From Mycobacterium europaeum (GTDB lineage Bacteria > Actinomycetota > Actinomycetes > Mycobacteriales > Mycobacteriaceae), in contig NZ_LQOU01000026.1 in assembly GCF_002102155.1 (NCBI RefSeq), positions 62,001 through 126,000 of the forward strand: DNA of 64,000 bases. The letters are read 5' to 3'. The position numbers and the translations under genes are program-made. The stretch's first letter is position 1; each line of letters starts with the position of its first letter. Positions 22,408-31,481 of this stretch are shown one piece after another. The notes under the pieces were generated by a model, which was not told where the DNA came from, searched no databases, and was given only the letters and a program-made list of their open reading frames with translations.

Positions 22408-22536
22408 TTTGTGCGGCCTGCATTCACACCATAGCGGGTCGTACTGCAGGTTCTTGCGGCGTGTCTACCGTCGGCAAGCGGGGGCGCCTCGTCCCCGGTT
22501 CGCGAATCCGACACTTCGCGTTAGCCTGCCTATGCG

Positions 22537-23343
22537 ATGAGCGCAACCGTCCCCGACGTACCCCGGCACAGCCTCGGCGATCCCACGCCGGCGGCTGACC
22601 CCGTCCTGACGTTGACCGGCGAGCGCACCATCCCGGACCTGGACGTCGAAAACTATTGGTTTCGCCGCCACCAGGTGGTTTACCGGCGACTGGCCGGGCT
22701 CTGCGCGGGCCGCGACGTGCTCGAGGCCGGCTGTGGCGAGGGGTACGGCGCCGACCTGATCGCCGGCGTCGCCCGTCGGGTGGTGGCCGTGGATTACGAC
22801 GAGGCCGCCGTGGCCCACGTGCGCGCCCGCTACCCCCGCGTGGAGGTCATGCGGGCGAACCTGGCCGAGCTACCGCTGCCCGACGGGTCGGTGGATATTG
22901 TGGTCAATTTCCAAGTCATCGAGCATCTGTGGGATCAGGCACAATTCGTGGCCGAATGCGCCCGGGTGCTGCGCCGCGGCGGGCTGCTGATGGTGTCCAC
23001 ACCCAACCGGATCACGTTCTCCCCGGGCCGCGACACCCCGATCAACCCGTTCCACACCCGCGAACTCAACGCCGGCGAGCTGACCGAGTTGCTGATCGGC
23101 GCGGGCTTTCGCGACGTGTCGGTCTCCGGCTTGTTCCACGGTCCGCGGCTGCGGGAGATGGACGCCCGCCACGGCGGCTCCATCATCGACGCGCAGATCG
23201 AGCTCGCGATGGCCGGCGCGGCCTGGCCGCCTGAGCTGGCCGCCGACGTGGCCGCGGTGACCACCGACGACTTCGACATCGTCGAGGACGGCCGTGACAT
23301 CGACGACAGCCTCGATCTGATCGCAATCGCGGTAGCGCCGTGA
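22537..23343 (+). CDS. SAM-dependent methyltransferase, methylglucose lipopolysaccharide cluster (Rv3030-like)
   Basis: A class I methyltransferase of 268 residues. The SAM-binding motif I is VLEAGCGEGYGADL, followed by VVAVDYDE (motif II acid) and a VNFQVIEHLWD segment. It is the homologue of Rv3030, assigned genetically to synthesis of methylglucose lipopolysaccharide (MGLP), a cytosolic polysaccharide that binds fatty acids. It probably methylates glucose hydroxyls, but the exact position is not evident here. The stop overlaps the GTG of the branching-enzyme gene. Confidence 0.9.
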   Translation: MSATVPDVPRHSLGDPTPAADPVLTLTGERTIPDLDVENYWFRRHQVVYRRLAGLCAGRDVLEAGCGEGYGADLIAGVARRVVAVDYDEAAVAHVRARYPRVEVMRANLAELPLPDGSVDIVVNFQVIEHLWDQAQFVAECARVLRRGGLLMVSTPNRITFSPGRDTPINPFHTRELNAGELTELLIGAGFRDVSVSGLFHGPRLREMDARHGGSIIDAQIELAMAGAAWPPELAADVAAVTTDDFDIVEDGRDIDDSLDLIAIAVAP

Positions 23344-24920
23344 ACGATTCGCATGACCGGGTGCCCGGCATGTTCACCCTGGTCCTGCACACCCACCTGC
23401 CGTGGCTGGCCCACCATGGCCGGTGGCCGGTCGGCGAGGAGTGGCTCTATCAGTCGTGGGCGGCGGCCTACCTGCCGCTGATGCGGGTGCTGACCGCGCT
23501 CGCCGACGAGGACCGTCGCGGGCTGGTGACCCTCGGGGTCACTCCGGTGGTCAACGCGCAACTGGACGACCCGTACTGCCTCGACGGCATGCACCACTGG
23601 CTGGCCAACTGGCGGCTGCGGGCGGCCGAGGCCGCCAGCGTGCGGTCCGCAGCCCGGTCGAAGTCGGCCGGTTTCCAATCATGCACGCCGGAAGCGTTGC
23701 GGGCCTTGGGGATTCGGGAATGCGCCGAAGCGGATCGGGCGCTCGAGGAGTTCGCCACCCAATGGCGGCACGGCGGGAGTCCGCTGTTGCGCGGCCTGAT
23801 CGACGCCGGCACGGTGGAGTTGCTCGGCGGCCCGCTGGCCCACCCGTTCCAGCCGCTGCTCGCGCCGCGGCTCCGCGAGTTCGCGCTCAGCGAGGGGCTG
23901 GCCGATCCCCAGCAGCGGATGGCGCATCGCCCGAGCGGCATCTGGGCGCCCGAATGTGCGTACGCGCCGGGCCTGGAGGACGGTTACGCGGCCGCGGGTG
24001 TCACCCATTTCATGGTCGACGGGCCGTCGCTGCACGGCGACACCGCGCTGGGCCGTCCCGTCGGCGACACCGACGTGGTCGCGTTCGGGCGCGACCTGCA
24101 GGTGAGCTACCGGGTTTGGTCGCCGAAGTCCGGCTACCCGGGGCACGCCGCCTACCGCGACTTCCACACCTACGACCACCTCACCGGGCTGAAGCCGGCG
24201 CGGGTGACCGGCCGCAACGTGCCGTCCGAGGGGAAGGCACCCTACGATCCCGAGCGCGCCGACCATGCGGTCGACGTCCATGTCGCCGATTTCGTCGACG
24301 TGGTCCGCAACCGGCTGGCGAGCGAATCGGAACGGATCGGGCGGCCCGCCCACGTGGTGGCCGCCTTCGACACCGAGTTGTTCGGCCATTGGTGGTACGA
24401 GGGCCCGACGTGGCTTGCGCGGGTGCTGCGCGCCCTGCCCGCCGCCGGCGTGCGGGTGGGCACGCTGAGCGACGCCATCGCCGACGGATACGTCGGGCGC
24501 GCAGTGGCTTTGCCGCCAAGTTCGTGGGGGTCCGGCAAGGACTGGCAGGTGTGGGCCGGTGACAAGGTTGCCGATCTCGTCCAGCTCAACGCCGAAGTGG
24601 TCGACACGGCGCTGAGCACCGTGGACAAGGCGTTGTCGCAGCGGGCCTCGCTGGACGGGCCGCTCCCCCGCGACCACGTGGCCGACCAGATCCTGCGCGA
24701 GACGCTGCTCACGGTCTCCAGCGACTGGCCGTTCATGGTCAGCAAGGACTCGGCCGCCGACTACGCGCGCTACCGCGCGCATCTGCACGCCCACGCCACC
24801 CGCGAGATCGCCGGGGCGCTGGCGTCCGGGCGGCGGGACACCGCCGGCCGGCTGGCCGAGGGTTGGAACCGCGCCGACGGGCTGTTCGGCGCGCTCGACG
24901 CGCGCAGGCTGCCCCGATGA
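23340..24920 (+). CDS. GH57 alpha-1,4-glucan branching enzyme (Rv3031-like)
   Basis: A 526-residue glycoside hydrolase of family 57 that creates alpha-1,6 branches in MGLP or glycogen. GH57 motifs are intact: HTHLPW (17-22), the nucleophile E205 in WAPECAY, and the acid/base D344 in AAFDTELFGHWW. The C-terminal helical domain common to branching enzymes follows. The start is GTG, overlapping the methyltransferase stop (GTGA). The length equals the M. tuberculosis protein. It sits in a three-gene unit with Rv3030 and Rv3032 homologues. Confidence 0.94.
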   Translation: MNDSHDRVPGMFTLVLHTHLPWLAHHGRWPVGEEWLYQSWAAAYLPLMRVLTALADEDRRGLVTLGVTPVVNAQLDDPYCLDGMHHWLANWRLRAAEAASVRSAARSKSAGFQSCTPEALRALGIRECAEADRALEEFATQWRHGGSPLLRGLIDAGTVELLGGPLAHPFQPLLAPRLREFALSEGLADPQQRMAHRPSGIWAPECAYAPGLEDGYAAAGVTHFMVDGPSLHGDTALGRPVGDTDVVAFGRDLQVSYRVWSPKSGYPGHAAYRDFHTYDHLTGLKPARVTGRNVPSEGKAPYDPERADHAVDVHVADFVDVVRNRLASESERIGRPAHVVAAFDTELFGHWWYEGPTWLARVLRALPAAGVRVGTLSDAIADGYVGRAVALPPSSWGSGKDWQVWAGDKVADLVQLNAEVVDTALSTVDKALSQRASLDGPLPRDHVADQILRETLLTVSSDWPFMVSKDSAADYARYRAHLHAHATREIAGALASGRRDTAGRLAEGWNRADGLFGALDARRLPR

Positions 24921-24933
24921 GGTGGTTGGCCGC

Positions 24934-26178
24934 GTGAAGATCCTGATGGTGTCGTGGGAGTACCCGCCGGTGGTGATCGGCGGCCTCGGCCGGCACGTGC
25001 ACCACCTGTCCACCGCGCTGGCCTCGGCCGGCCACGAGGTCGTCGTGCTGTCCCGTCGCCCCTCGGGCACCGACCCCAGCACCCACCCGTCGTCCGACGA
25101 GGTGGTCGACGGTGTGCGCGTGATCGCGGCCGCACAGGACCCGCACGAATTCTGCTTCGGCGCCGACATGATGGCGTGGACGCTGGCCATGGGCCATTCC
25201 ATGGTCCGCGCCGGGCTGTCGCTGAAGAAGCGGGGCAGCCACCGGCCGTGGCGCCCCGACGTGGTGCACGCGCACGACTGGCTGGTCGCCCATCCCGCGA
25301 TCGCCCTCGCCCAGTTCTACGACGTGCCAATGGTTTCCACCATTCACGCCACCGAGGCCGGGCGGCACTCCGGCTGGGTGTCCGGTTCCATCAGCCGGCA
25401 GGTGCACGCCGTCGAGTCGTGGTTGGTGCGCGAATCCGACTCGCTGATCACGTGTTCGGCGTCGATGGCCGACGAGATCACCGAACTGTTCGGCCCCGGG
25501 CTGGCCGCAATCACGGTCATCCGCAACGGTATCGACGCCGCGCGCTGGCCGTTCGCCGAGCGCCGGCCGCGCACCGGTCCCGCCGAACTGCTCTACCTCG
25601 GGCGCCTCGAGTACGAGAAGGGCGTGCACGACGTCATCGCCGCCCTGCCGCGGATCAGGCGTACCCATCCCGGGACCACACTGACCATCGCCGGGGAGGG
25701 CACCCAGCAGGAGTGGCTCGTCGAGCAGGCCCGAAAGCATCGGGTGCTCAAGGCAATCCGGTTCGCCGGCCACCTCGACCATGCCGAGCTACTCCCGGTG
25801 CTGCACCGGGTCGATGCCGCCGTCCTCCCCAGCCACTACGAGCCGTTCGGGATCGTCGCGCTGGAGGCCGCCGCGGCGGGCACCCCGCTGGTGACGTCGA
25901 ACATCGGCGGCCTGGGCGAGGCCGTCATCAACGGCCGGACCGGGGTGTCGTGTGCGCCCCGCGACGTCGCCGGACTGGCCGCTGCCGTACGGGTGGTGCT
26001 CGACGATCCGGAAGCCGCCCAGCGGCGCGCCCGCGCCGCCCGCGACCGACTCACCTCCGCTTTCGACTGGAAGACCGTGGCCGAGGAAACCGCGCAGGTG
26101 TATCTGGCGGCCAAGCGGGGCGAGCGCCAGCCCCATCCGCGCATGCCCATCGTTGAGCACGCCTTGCCCGACCGCTAA
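24934..26178 (+). CDS. GT4 alpha-1,4-glucosyltransferase (Rv3032-like)
   Basis: A retaining glycosyltransferase of family GT4, 414 residues, that elongates the alpha-1,4-glucan of MGLP. The N-terminus MKILMVSWEYPPVVIGGLGRH carries the acceptor/ADP-Glc GG loop. The C-terminal donor domain has LLYLGRLEYEKGVHDV and the EX7E-type stretch EPFGIVALEA. The GTG at 24934 was chosen because it puts the family N-terminus first; the preceding GAGGTGG can serve as ribosome binding site. The next gene starts only eight bases after its stop. Confidence 0.93.
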   Translation: MKILMVSWEYPPVVIGGLGRHVHHLSTALASAGHEVVVLSRRPSGTDPSTHPSSDEVVDGVRVIAAAQDPHEFCFGADMMAWTLAMGHSMVRAGLSLKKRGSHRPWRPDVVHAHDWLVAHPAIALAQFYDVPMVSTIHATEAGRHSGWVSGSISRQVHAVESWLVRESDSLITCSASMADEITELFGPGLAAITVIRNGIDAARWPFAERRPRTGPAELLYLGRLEYEKGVHDVIAALPRIRRTHPGTTLTIAGEGTQQEWLVEQARKHRVLKAIRFAGHLDHAELLPVLHRVDAAVLPSHYEPFGIVALEAAAAGTPLVTSNIGGLGEAVINGRTGVSCAPRDVAGLAAAVRVVLDDPEAAQRRARAARDRLTSAFDWKTVAEETAQVYLAAKRGERQPHPRMPIVEHALPDR

Positions 26179-26186
26179 CCTGCAGT

Positions 26187-27542
26187 ATGGGGTTGGAATA
26201 TTCGAGCGTGGTCGACGCGCCGATCGCTGAGGTCTTTGCCTGGCACGCCAGACCGGGCGCATTCACCCGGCTCTCGCCGCCGTGGCAGCCCATGCGGCTG
26301 GTCACGGAGGCCACCTCGCTCAAGGACGGTCGGGCGACGTTGGCGCTTCCGGGCGGCCTGCGCTGGGTCGCCGTGCACCAGGCCGACGGATACGACCCGC
26401 CGCGGCGCTTCGTCGACGCGATCGGGGGTGACGGGCTGGCAGCGCTGCCGGCGCGAACCGCGGTGCGCTGGCGGCACACCCACGATTTCGAAGACGTCGG
26501 CGACGGCCGCACCAGGGTCATCGACCGGGTCGACACGCCGGTGCCCGGCTCGTTACTGCGCCCCATGTTCACCTACCGGCACCGTCAGCTGGCCGATGAT
26601 CTGGCCGCGCACCGGCTGGCCGCCGAGAACGGCCTGTCGCCGCTGACGATCGCGGTCACCGGGGCGTCGGGGTTGGTGGGTTCGGCGTTGTCAGCGTTCC
26701 TGAGCACCGGCGGCCATCGCGTCATCCGGTTGGTCCGCGGCCCCGCCCGCGGCGGCGGCGAGCGGGAGTGGAATCCCGACCGGCCAGACCCCGGCCTGTT
26801 CGAGGGGGTAGACGCGGTCATCCACCTGGCCGGCGCCTCGATCGCCGGCCGGTTCACCGAGAAGCATCGAAACGCCATCCGCGACAGCAGGATTGGCCCA
26901 ACCCGCCGACTCGCCGAGGCGCTGGCCCGCACCCCGCGGCGGCCGGCCGTGCTGGTCACCGCATCGGCGATCGGCTACTACGGATACGACCGGGGCGACG
27001 ACATCCTCACCGAGGACAGCGGCCGCGGTGACGGCTTTCTCGCCGATGTCGTGGCCGACTGGGAGGCGGCGACCGCGCCCGCGCAACAGGCCGGAGTGCG
27101 GGTGGTGCCGGTGCGCACCGGCATCGTGCAGTCGCCGCTCGGCGGCACGCTGAAGCTGATGCGCCCGTTGTTCGGCGCCGGGCTGGGTGGCCGGCTGGGC
27201 GACGGCCGGCAATGGCTCTCGTGGATCGGGATCGATGACCTCGTCGACGTGTATCACCGCGCGCTGTGGGACAACGCCCTGTCCGGGCCGGTGAACGCCG
27301 TTGCGCCGCACCCGGTTCGCAACAGCGAATACACCGCCACCCTGGCCCGCGTCATGCACCGGCCCGCGGTGTTGCCGGTGCCCTCGCTCGGGCCCCGGGT
27401 GCTGCTCGGCGAGCAGGGCGCCCGCGAGCTTGCGTGCGCCAGCCAACGGGTGGCTCCGCAGAAGCTCACCGCGGCCGGACACCGGTTCCGCCACCCCGAC
27501 CTCGAGCAGGCGCTGCGGCACCTGCTCGGGCGCGAGGGCTGA
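26187..27542 (+). CDS. SRPBCC-SDR fusion protein (TIGR01777-type NAD(P)-epimerase)
   Basis: A two-domain protein of 451 residues. Residues 1 to about 150 form an SRPBCC/START-like domain (SSVVDAPIAEVFAWHARPG). Residues about 155-451 form an extended SDR with ITVTGASGLVGSALSAFL (nucleotide binding) and a GYYGYDRGDD segment holding the tyrosine, ending in a DUF1731-like tail (GRQWLSWIGIDDLVDVYHRAL). Family members are annotated as epimerases without proven substrates. It is the first gene of the 22-kb block absent from M. tuberculosis, and its eight-base gap suggests read-through from the Rv3032 homologue. Confidence 0.85.
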   Translation: MGLEYSSVVDAPIAEVFAWHARPGAFTRLSPPWQPMRLVTEATSLKDGRATLALPGGLRWVAVHQADGYDPPRRFVDAIGGDGLAALPARTAVRWRHTHDFEDVGDGRTRVIDRVDTPVPGSLLRPMFTYRHRQLADDLAAHRLAAENGLSPLTIAVTGASGLVGSALSAFLSTGGHRVIRLVRGPARGGGEREWNPDRPDPGLFEGVDAVIHLAGASIAGRFTEKHRNAIRDSRIGPTRRLAEALARTPRRPAVLVTASAIGYYGYDRGDDILTEDSGRGDGFLADVVADWEAATAPAQQAGVRVVPVRTGIVQSPLGGTLKLMRPLFGAGLGGRLGDGRQWLSWIGIDDLVDVYHRALWDNALSGPVNAVAPHPVRNSEYTATLARVMHRPAVLPVPSLGPRVLLGEQGARELACASQRVAPQKLTAAGHRFRHPDLEQALRHLLGREG

Positions 27543-27609
27543 TCGGAGCAACTTCGGCAATCGCGCCTGATCATGCCCGACCGGCATCCAAAAATGATTC
27601 AATTTCTTA

Positions 27610-28596
27610 ATGATCTCAGGAGCGCTGGCCCGGCAAGCCCGCCGGACCGGCGCGGTCGTGATGGGCGTGGTCGCGGTGGCCTCGATGGTGCTCGCCCCGC
27701 GCTACGCCCGGGCCGAGTCCACCGAGGCCGACAGCGCGACCGACATCGCCTGCGCAAGCACCACCCAGGCGGCGCCGACGACGTGGTATCTACCCAGCAC
27801 GCCGCCCACGGGGCTGGTTTGGCTACAGCACGGGTTCGTCGAGGGCAAGAAGGTGTGGTCCACGTTCGGCGCCGAGCTCGCCGGCAGCGGGTACCTCGTC
27901 GTGGCAACCACGCTGCCCACCCTCAGCGCGTTCGGCTGCACCGTGGAGCACCTGATCGACAACAGGGGCTTCCTGGACAACATCGCCGACGTCTTCGCGC
28001 ACAAAGACGACCCGAACGGCGCGTTGGCGACGTCCTTCGCGAGGGCGGCGGCTGACGTCGGCCGACCGGTGGCGGCGTTGCCCGACAAGGTGGTCTTCGT
28101 GGGACATTCGGCGGGGGCCGAGGCCGTCGAATATGTCGCCGAGCGCCTGCACAGCAGCTACCCGGCCGCCTTCGCCCAACTGCGCGGCATCGTCAGCGAG
28201 GACGGCGTGAAGTCGTTCATCGGTTCCAATACCGATGAGGCGCTGGCGGGTCTGGCAGGCACCCCACTGCCCGTCTACGCCACGGCGTCGCCACATCTGC
28301 TCTGCAACTACTTCCAACGTGGCACCAAGGCGATCGAGCGGTATCTGGCGGACCGGCCGTTCCACGGGGTGAAAGTCACGACCGGAGCGCACGGTGACGC
28401 GCTCGGTCCCTCCTCGCCCCTTTACGAAAACCTGGTGTGCGGCCGTCCGAAGCCGGCCAACATCGAGGCGGTGTGGGGCCTGACCCGGGGCTGGATCGCC
28501 GACATGGTCGCGGGCACGACCACACCCGACTTCTACCCGGGCGGAAGCTATTACACCGAGCTCGAGACGGCCGGCACCATCACCACGCTGCCCTGA
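27610..28596 (+). CDS. Secreted alpha/beta hydrolase
   Basis: A 328-residue exported protein. The signal peptide has basic residues, a hydrophobic core and an ARA cleavage site at about 33-35. The mature enzyme has an alpha/beta-hydrolase fold with nucleophile S167 in GHSAG, an oxyanion HG at 74-75 (WLQHGF), and a C-terminal GAHGDALG carrying the likely catalytic histidine. Several cysteines (C48, C110) suggest disulfides. The substrate is unknown; an esterase or lipase is likely. A TTAA-rich stretch overlaps the start codon. Confidence 0.8.
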   Translation: MISGALARQARRTGAVVMGVVAVASMVLAPRYARAESTEADSATDIACASTTQAAPTTWYLPSTPPTGLVWLQHGFVEGKKVWSTFGAELAGSGYLVVATTLPTLSAFGCTVEHLIDNRGFLDNIADVFAHKDDPNGALATSFARAAADVGRPVAALPDKVVFVGHSAGAEAVEYVAERLHSSYPAAFAQLRGIVSEDGVKSFIGSNTDEALAGLAGTPLPVYATASPHLLCNYFQRGTKAIERYLADRPFHGVKVTTGAHGDALGPSSPLYENLVCGRPKPANIEAVWGLTRGWIADMVAGTTTPDFYPGGSYYTELETAGTITTLP

Positions 28597-28651
28597 CAGG
28601 TCACGGCATCCCGCCGCGCGGTGAGCGGCCCCCGGGGCGACATCGCGCCTC

Positions 28652-29329
28652 CTAGTCCGCGTCTCTGCCGTGCCGGCTGCGCCGGTACGCGCGGGCGCGC
28701 AGATCGGCGAGCCACCGCGGATGCAGGCTTACGCCGGGCGCGGTGTTGATGACGGGGTCGAACGACACGTCCGGTGCGCGTCGGGGGTCGACGACGCGGG
28801 TCAGCGTGAGCCGGCCCAGCGGGGTGAATTCGGCTCCGCCACAGGCCTGGTCGAGCGAAACGTCGATCGTGTCGTGCTCGAGTCGCCTGCGGATGCCTTC
28901 CAGCGACAGGCCCGAACCGCCGATCTCGCTCTCGATCCGGGCTCGCAGCCACCAATTGGCCCCCTGATAGTGCAGCGGCATCAGGGTGGTCAGGGTCTGG
29001 CCGCTCCACGAGAGGGCCGGCCGCAGTGCCAGCGCCCGAGACAGCATCCCCGATCCCGAGGAGACGACCAGGATGTCCCATGGGCCCGTCGCCTGCGGAG
29101 GTGCGACCCGGAAGGCCAGCCCGATGAAGTCGGGCAACGCCCCCGGGGTGCCACTGGCCTTCGACACCCGCGCGACGACCTCGCAGGACGAGATGGGCAG
29201 CCCCTCCCCCGCGGGAGCGGCGCGCTCGATGAAGCCTTCGGCCAACACTCCGTCGGGATGGAACAACCGTTTGCCCCGGAGGGCCGAGCCCCACTGGAAG
29301 GGCAACGCGACAAGATCGGAAACGCTCAC
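28652..29329 (-). CDS. Hypothetical protein, possibly catalase-superfamily related
   Basis: A 225-residue protein convergent with the hydrolase gene. The N-terminus contains GKRLFHPDGVLAEGFIER, resembling the start of small catalase-like heme proteins, which have been described from M. avium. The length is about two thirds of those. I cannot see an unambiguous heme-ligand tyrosine motif, although YRRSR lies near the C-terminus. Similar mycobacterial proteins are often called phosphodiesterases without evidence. The start is GTG. A role in peroxide handling beside a carotenoid cluster would make sense but is inference. Confidence 0.6.
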   Translation of the reverse strand: MSVSDLVALPFQWGSALRGKRLFHPDGVLAEGFIERAAPAGEGLPISSCEVVARVSKASGTPGALPDFIGLAFRVAPPQATGPWDILVVSSGSGMLSRALALRPALSWSGQTLTTLMPLHYQGANWWLRARIESEIGGSGLSLEGIRRRLEHDTIDVSLDQACGGAEFTPLGRLTLTRVVDPRRAPDVSFDPVINTAPGVSLHPRWLADLRARAYRRSRHGRDAD

Positions 29330-29541
29330 CGGCGGCGGATTCCCCTTTCCCGGCGAGGAAAACGCCCGGCCGCGGCTCCGATATCCGAAGTCCGCTCCGG
29401 CTCTTGCGTTTCAGCCGCGCGTCACGGCCGGCAGACCGTTCACGCGGCCCACCGCCGGCCGATCATCTGCGCTTCCCCGCCCGGTTCTTGCTGCTGGTTC
29501 TGCGCGCGGCCGTCGATGTCGACCGCCCCTGAGATCGCCGG

Positions 29542-30051
29542 TCAACGCCCTGCGGCGCCCAGCTCGCCCTGAAATCGCCGCATCGCGCAGATCAGCGCGG
29601 CGAACACCCGATGTGCGGCGATCAGGTCGGCGTCGGGTAACTCCTCGAGGGCGACGCGGGTGTGGGCGGCCAGCGGGCTGAAGAACGACCGGGCGGTGGA
29701 AAGGCCGGATTCACCGTGCCGCAGGATCACCTTGCGACGATCGTCGGGATGGGAGTCGCGCCGAATGTGGCCGGAATTGATCAACCGGTCCACCAGGTAG
29801 GTGATGGCCGAGCCGGACAACCCCATCCGATGGCTGAGGTCACCTGAGGTCATCGGTCGCCCCGCCGTCTCTGCCACCATGATGTACATCAGCGCCCGGA
29901 AGTCGTTGGGCCGCAGGCTATGTGATGTCGCGAACTGACGGCCGATCTGGTCGGATTCGGTAGAAATCTCCCGCAGATCGGCCGAGATCAGCGACTCCAG
30001 CGCGTCTCGGCGCCCGCGCTGTTCGTCAGCGTCCATAACGGTGTGCAGCAT
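29542..30051 (-). CDS. MarR-family regulator beside crtE (paralogue 1)
   Basis: A 169-residue winged-helix regulator: MTSGDLSHRMGLSGSAITYLVDRLINSGHIRRDSHPDDRRK covers recognition helix and wing. It is a clear paralogue of the MarR gene at 41346, sharing SADxR, DxIGRxFA, IMVAETAG, ITYLVDR, ARSFFSPL and AAHRVF. It is transcribed away from crtE, with two identical-plan operators between them. The arrangement matches Corynebacterium glutamicum crtR-crtE, where a MarR repressor responds to geranylgeranyl diphosphate; the same logic here is inference. ATG at 30051; an ATG at 30036 is an alternative. Confidence 0.9.
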   Translation of the reverse strand: MLHTVMDADEQRGRRDALESLISADLREISTESDQIGRQFATSHSLRPNDFRALMYIMVAETAGRPMTSGDLSHRMGLSGSAITYLVDRLINSGHIRRDSHPDDRRKVILRHGESGLSTARSFFSPLAAHTRVALEELPDADLIAAHRVFAALICAMRRFQGELGAAGR

Positions 30052-30072
30052 ATCCCTAAACGCAGTCTTTCA

Positions 30073-30101
30073 TTCAGTTTGTTAACGGTTAACAGATTGA
30101 A
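30073..30101. promoter_or_regulatory. Operator A, 29-bp MarR-type dyad
   Basis: Dyad TTCA-N4-GTTAAC-G-GTTAAC-N4-TGAA centred on 30087, 22 bases upstream of the marR start. Inner arms are perfect and outer TTCA/TGAA arms are symmetric. The same plan recurs at 30202 and 44337. The position predicts autoregulation of marR. Confidence 0.75.
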
Positions 30102-30201
30102 CTGCGCGCGACGCCGCCTCGTTCCAACAACCGTGAGGACGGGACGGGCCGCGGCCGCAGCTCACCAAACCATGCGCCACGGCTGGCCAAGAACGATGAA
30201 G

Positions 30202-30230
30202 TTCAGTAAGTTAACGTTTAAGTTATTGAA
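30202..30230. promoter_or_regulatory. Operator B, 29-bp MarR-type dyad upstream of crtE
   Basis: Dyad TTCA-N4-GTTAAC-G-TTTAAG-N4-TGAA centred on 30216, 94 bases upstream of crtE and 129 bp from the centre of operator A. The spacing and central G are identical to operator A. The likely function is control of the carotenoid operon. Apart from the two operators the 270-bp marR-crtE region shows no feature I can assign. Confidence 0.75.
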
Positions 30231-30323
30231 GGTAGTGGCATTCCAGAACGGGGTCGACGGGCGCGATCGCGAGCGTTTGAGCGGTTCTTACCTGGGAACG
30301 CCAAGCCGTCCAGGAGGAAGCGC

Positions 30324-31454
30324 GTGGCCAAGATGGGTGCTTTGTCGTTGACGCCCGCCACCGAGTCGTCGGTGATCGCGACCGAATCGACCGGCACGGC
30401 CAACTTCACCGAGTGGCGAACCGGGGTGCGGCACGCAGTGCTTGCCCACCTCGTCGACTTCGTCGGCCCGCGGCGTGCGGAACTGGACGACACGCGCATC
30501 CATGCCGCGGGCGAGATCTTGACGGCGTTCGTGTCCGGCGGCAAGTGCCTGCGGTCGATGTTCGTGTACCTGGGATGGCTGTGCGGTGCCGCACCCGACG
30601 AGGCGGCGTTGCGGGCGGCGGCCAGTTTCGAGTTGCTCCATGTCTTCGCCCTGTTGCAGGACGACGTCATGGACGGGTCGACCGAGCGGCGGGGACGTCC
30701 GGCGGCGCACCTGCAATTCGCCCGATGGCACCGCGAGCGCGGGATGTCCGGCTCGTCACGGCGGTTCGGTGAGTCGGCCGCCGTCCTGCTCGGTGACCTC
30801 TGCCTGATCTGGTCCGAGCAGATGCTGCGCGAAAGCGGTGTCGAACCCCGGCGGCTGCAGCGGGCGTGGCCACGCTACGACACGATGAGGACCGAGCTGG
30901 CAGTGGGGCAGTTCGCGGACCTGACCAGCGATGTCCGGCAGATGCCGTCCCTGGAGACCGTGCTGGACGTGGCGCGGCGCAAGTCCGGCAACTACACCGT
31001 GCGGCGACCGCTGGAGATCGGCGCGGCGATGTCCGATTGCGACGACCGAACGCTGACACAGCTCGGCCGCTACGGCGCGGCCGTCGGCGAGGCGTTCCAA
31101 CTTCGCGACGACGTGCTCGGCGTCTTCGGCTCGCCGGCGACCACCGGGAAGCCCTGCGGCGGTGACCTGCTGGAACGCAAGGCGACCAGCCTCGTGGTGA
31201 CCGCGCACCAGCTGGCCGCTCCGCCGGCCCGGGCCGAGCTGACGGAGCTGATGACCGCCCGCGTCCTCGACGCCGAGGCCCTCGACCGGTGGAAGGCGCT
31301 GATCGTCTCGACCGGGGCCGTTGACCTGATCGAGGAGATGATCAGCGACCGGGTCGCGGCCGCACGGCAACACCTTGGCGACGCGTCGATCGACGAGCAG
31401 GTCCGTGCCACGCTGAACGACATGGCGACCGCATGTACGGATCGCATCGAATGA
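30324..31454 (+). CDS. crtE: Geranylgeranyl diphosphate synthase
   Basis: Condenses IPP with allylic diphosphates to give C20 geranylgeranyl diphosphate, the first committed step of the carotenoid cluster. The protein has 376 residues. The first aspartate-rich motif is DDVMD at 113-117. The second region reads RDDVLGVFG (261-269) followed by GKPCGGD, as in actinobacterial polyprenyl synthases. The start is GTG, with AGGAGGA five bases upstream, a strong ribosome binding site. It heads an operon that runs to about 38.3 kb and lies 94 bases downstream of operator B. Confidence 0.95.
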   Translation: MAKMGALSLTPATESSVIATESTGTANFTEWRTGVRHAVLAHLVDFVGPRRAELDDTRIHAAGEILTAFVSGGKCLRSMFVYLGWLCGAAPDEAALRAAASFELLHVFALLQDDVMDGSTERRGRPAAHLQFARWHRERGMSGSSRRFGESAAVLLGDLCLIWSEQMLRESGVEPRRLQRAWPRYDTMRTELAVGQFADLTSDVRQMPSLETVLDVARRKSGNYTVRRPLEIGAAMSDCDDRTLTQLGRYGAAVGEAFQLRDDVLGVFGSPATTGKPCGGDLLERKATSLVVTAHQLAAPPARAELTELMTARVLDAEALDRWKALIVSTGAVDLIEEMISDRVAAARQHLGDASIDEQVRATLNDMATACTDRIE

Positions 31455-31481
31455 AGGCCACAAGTTTGGGAGCATGCTGAC

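Noticed and set aside
27598..27612. Half-site TTCA-N4-CTTAAT-G at the start of the secreted hydrolase gene, resembling the left half of the 29-bp MarR dyads.
   Set aside because: The right half does not match (no TTAA or TGAA at the expected spacing), and it overlaps the start codon. One half-site can occur by chance.
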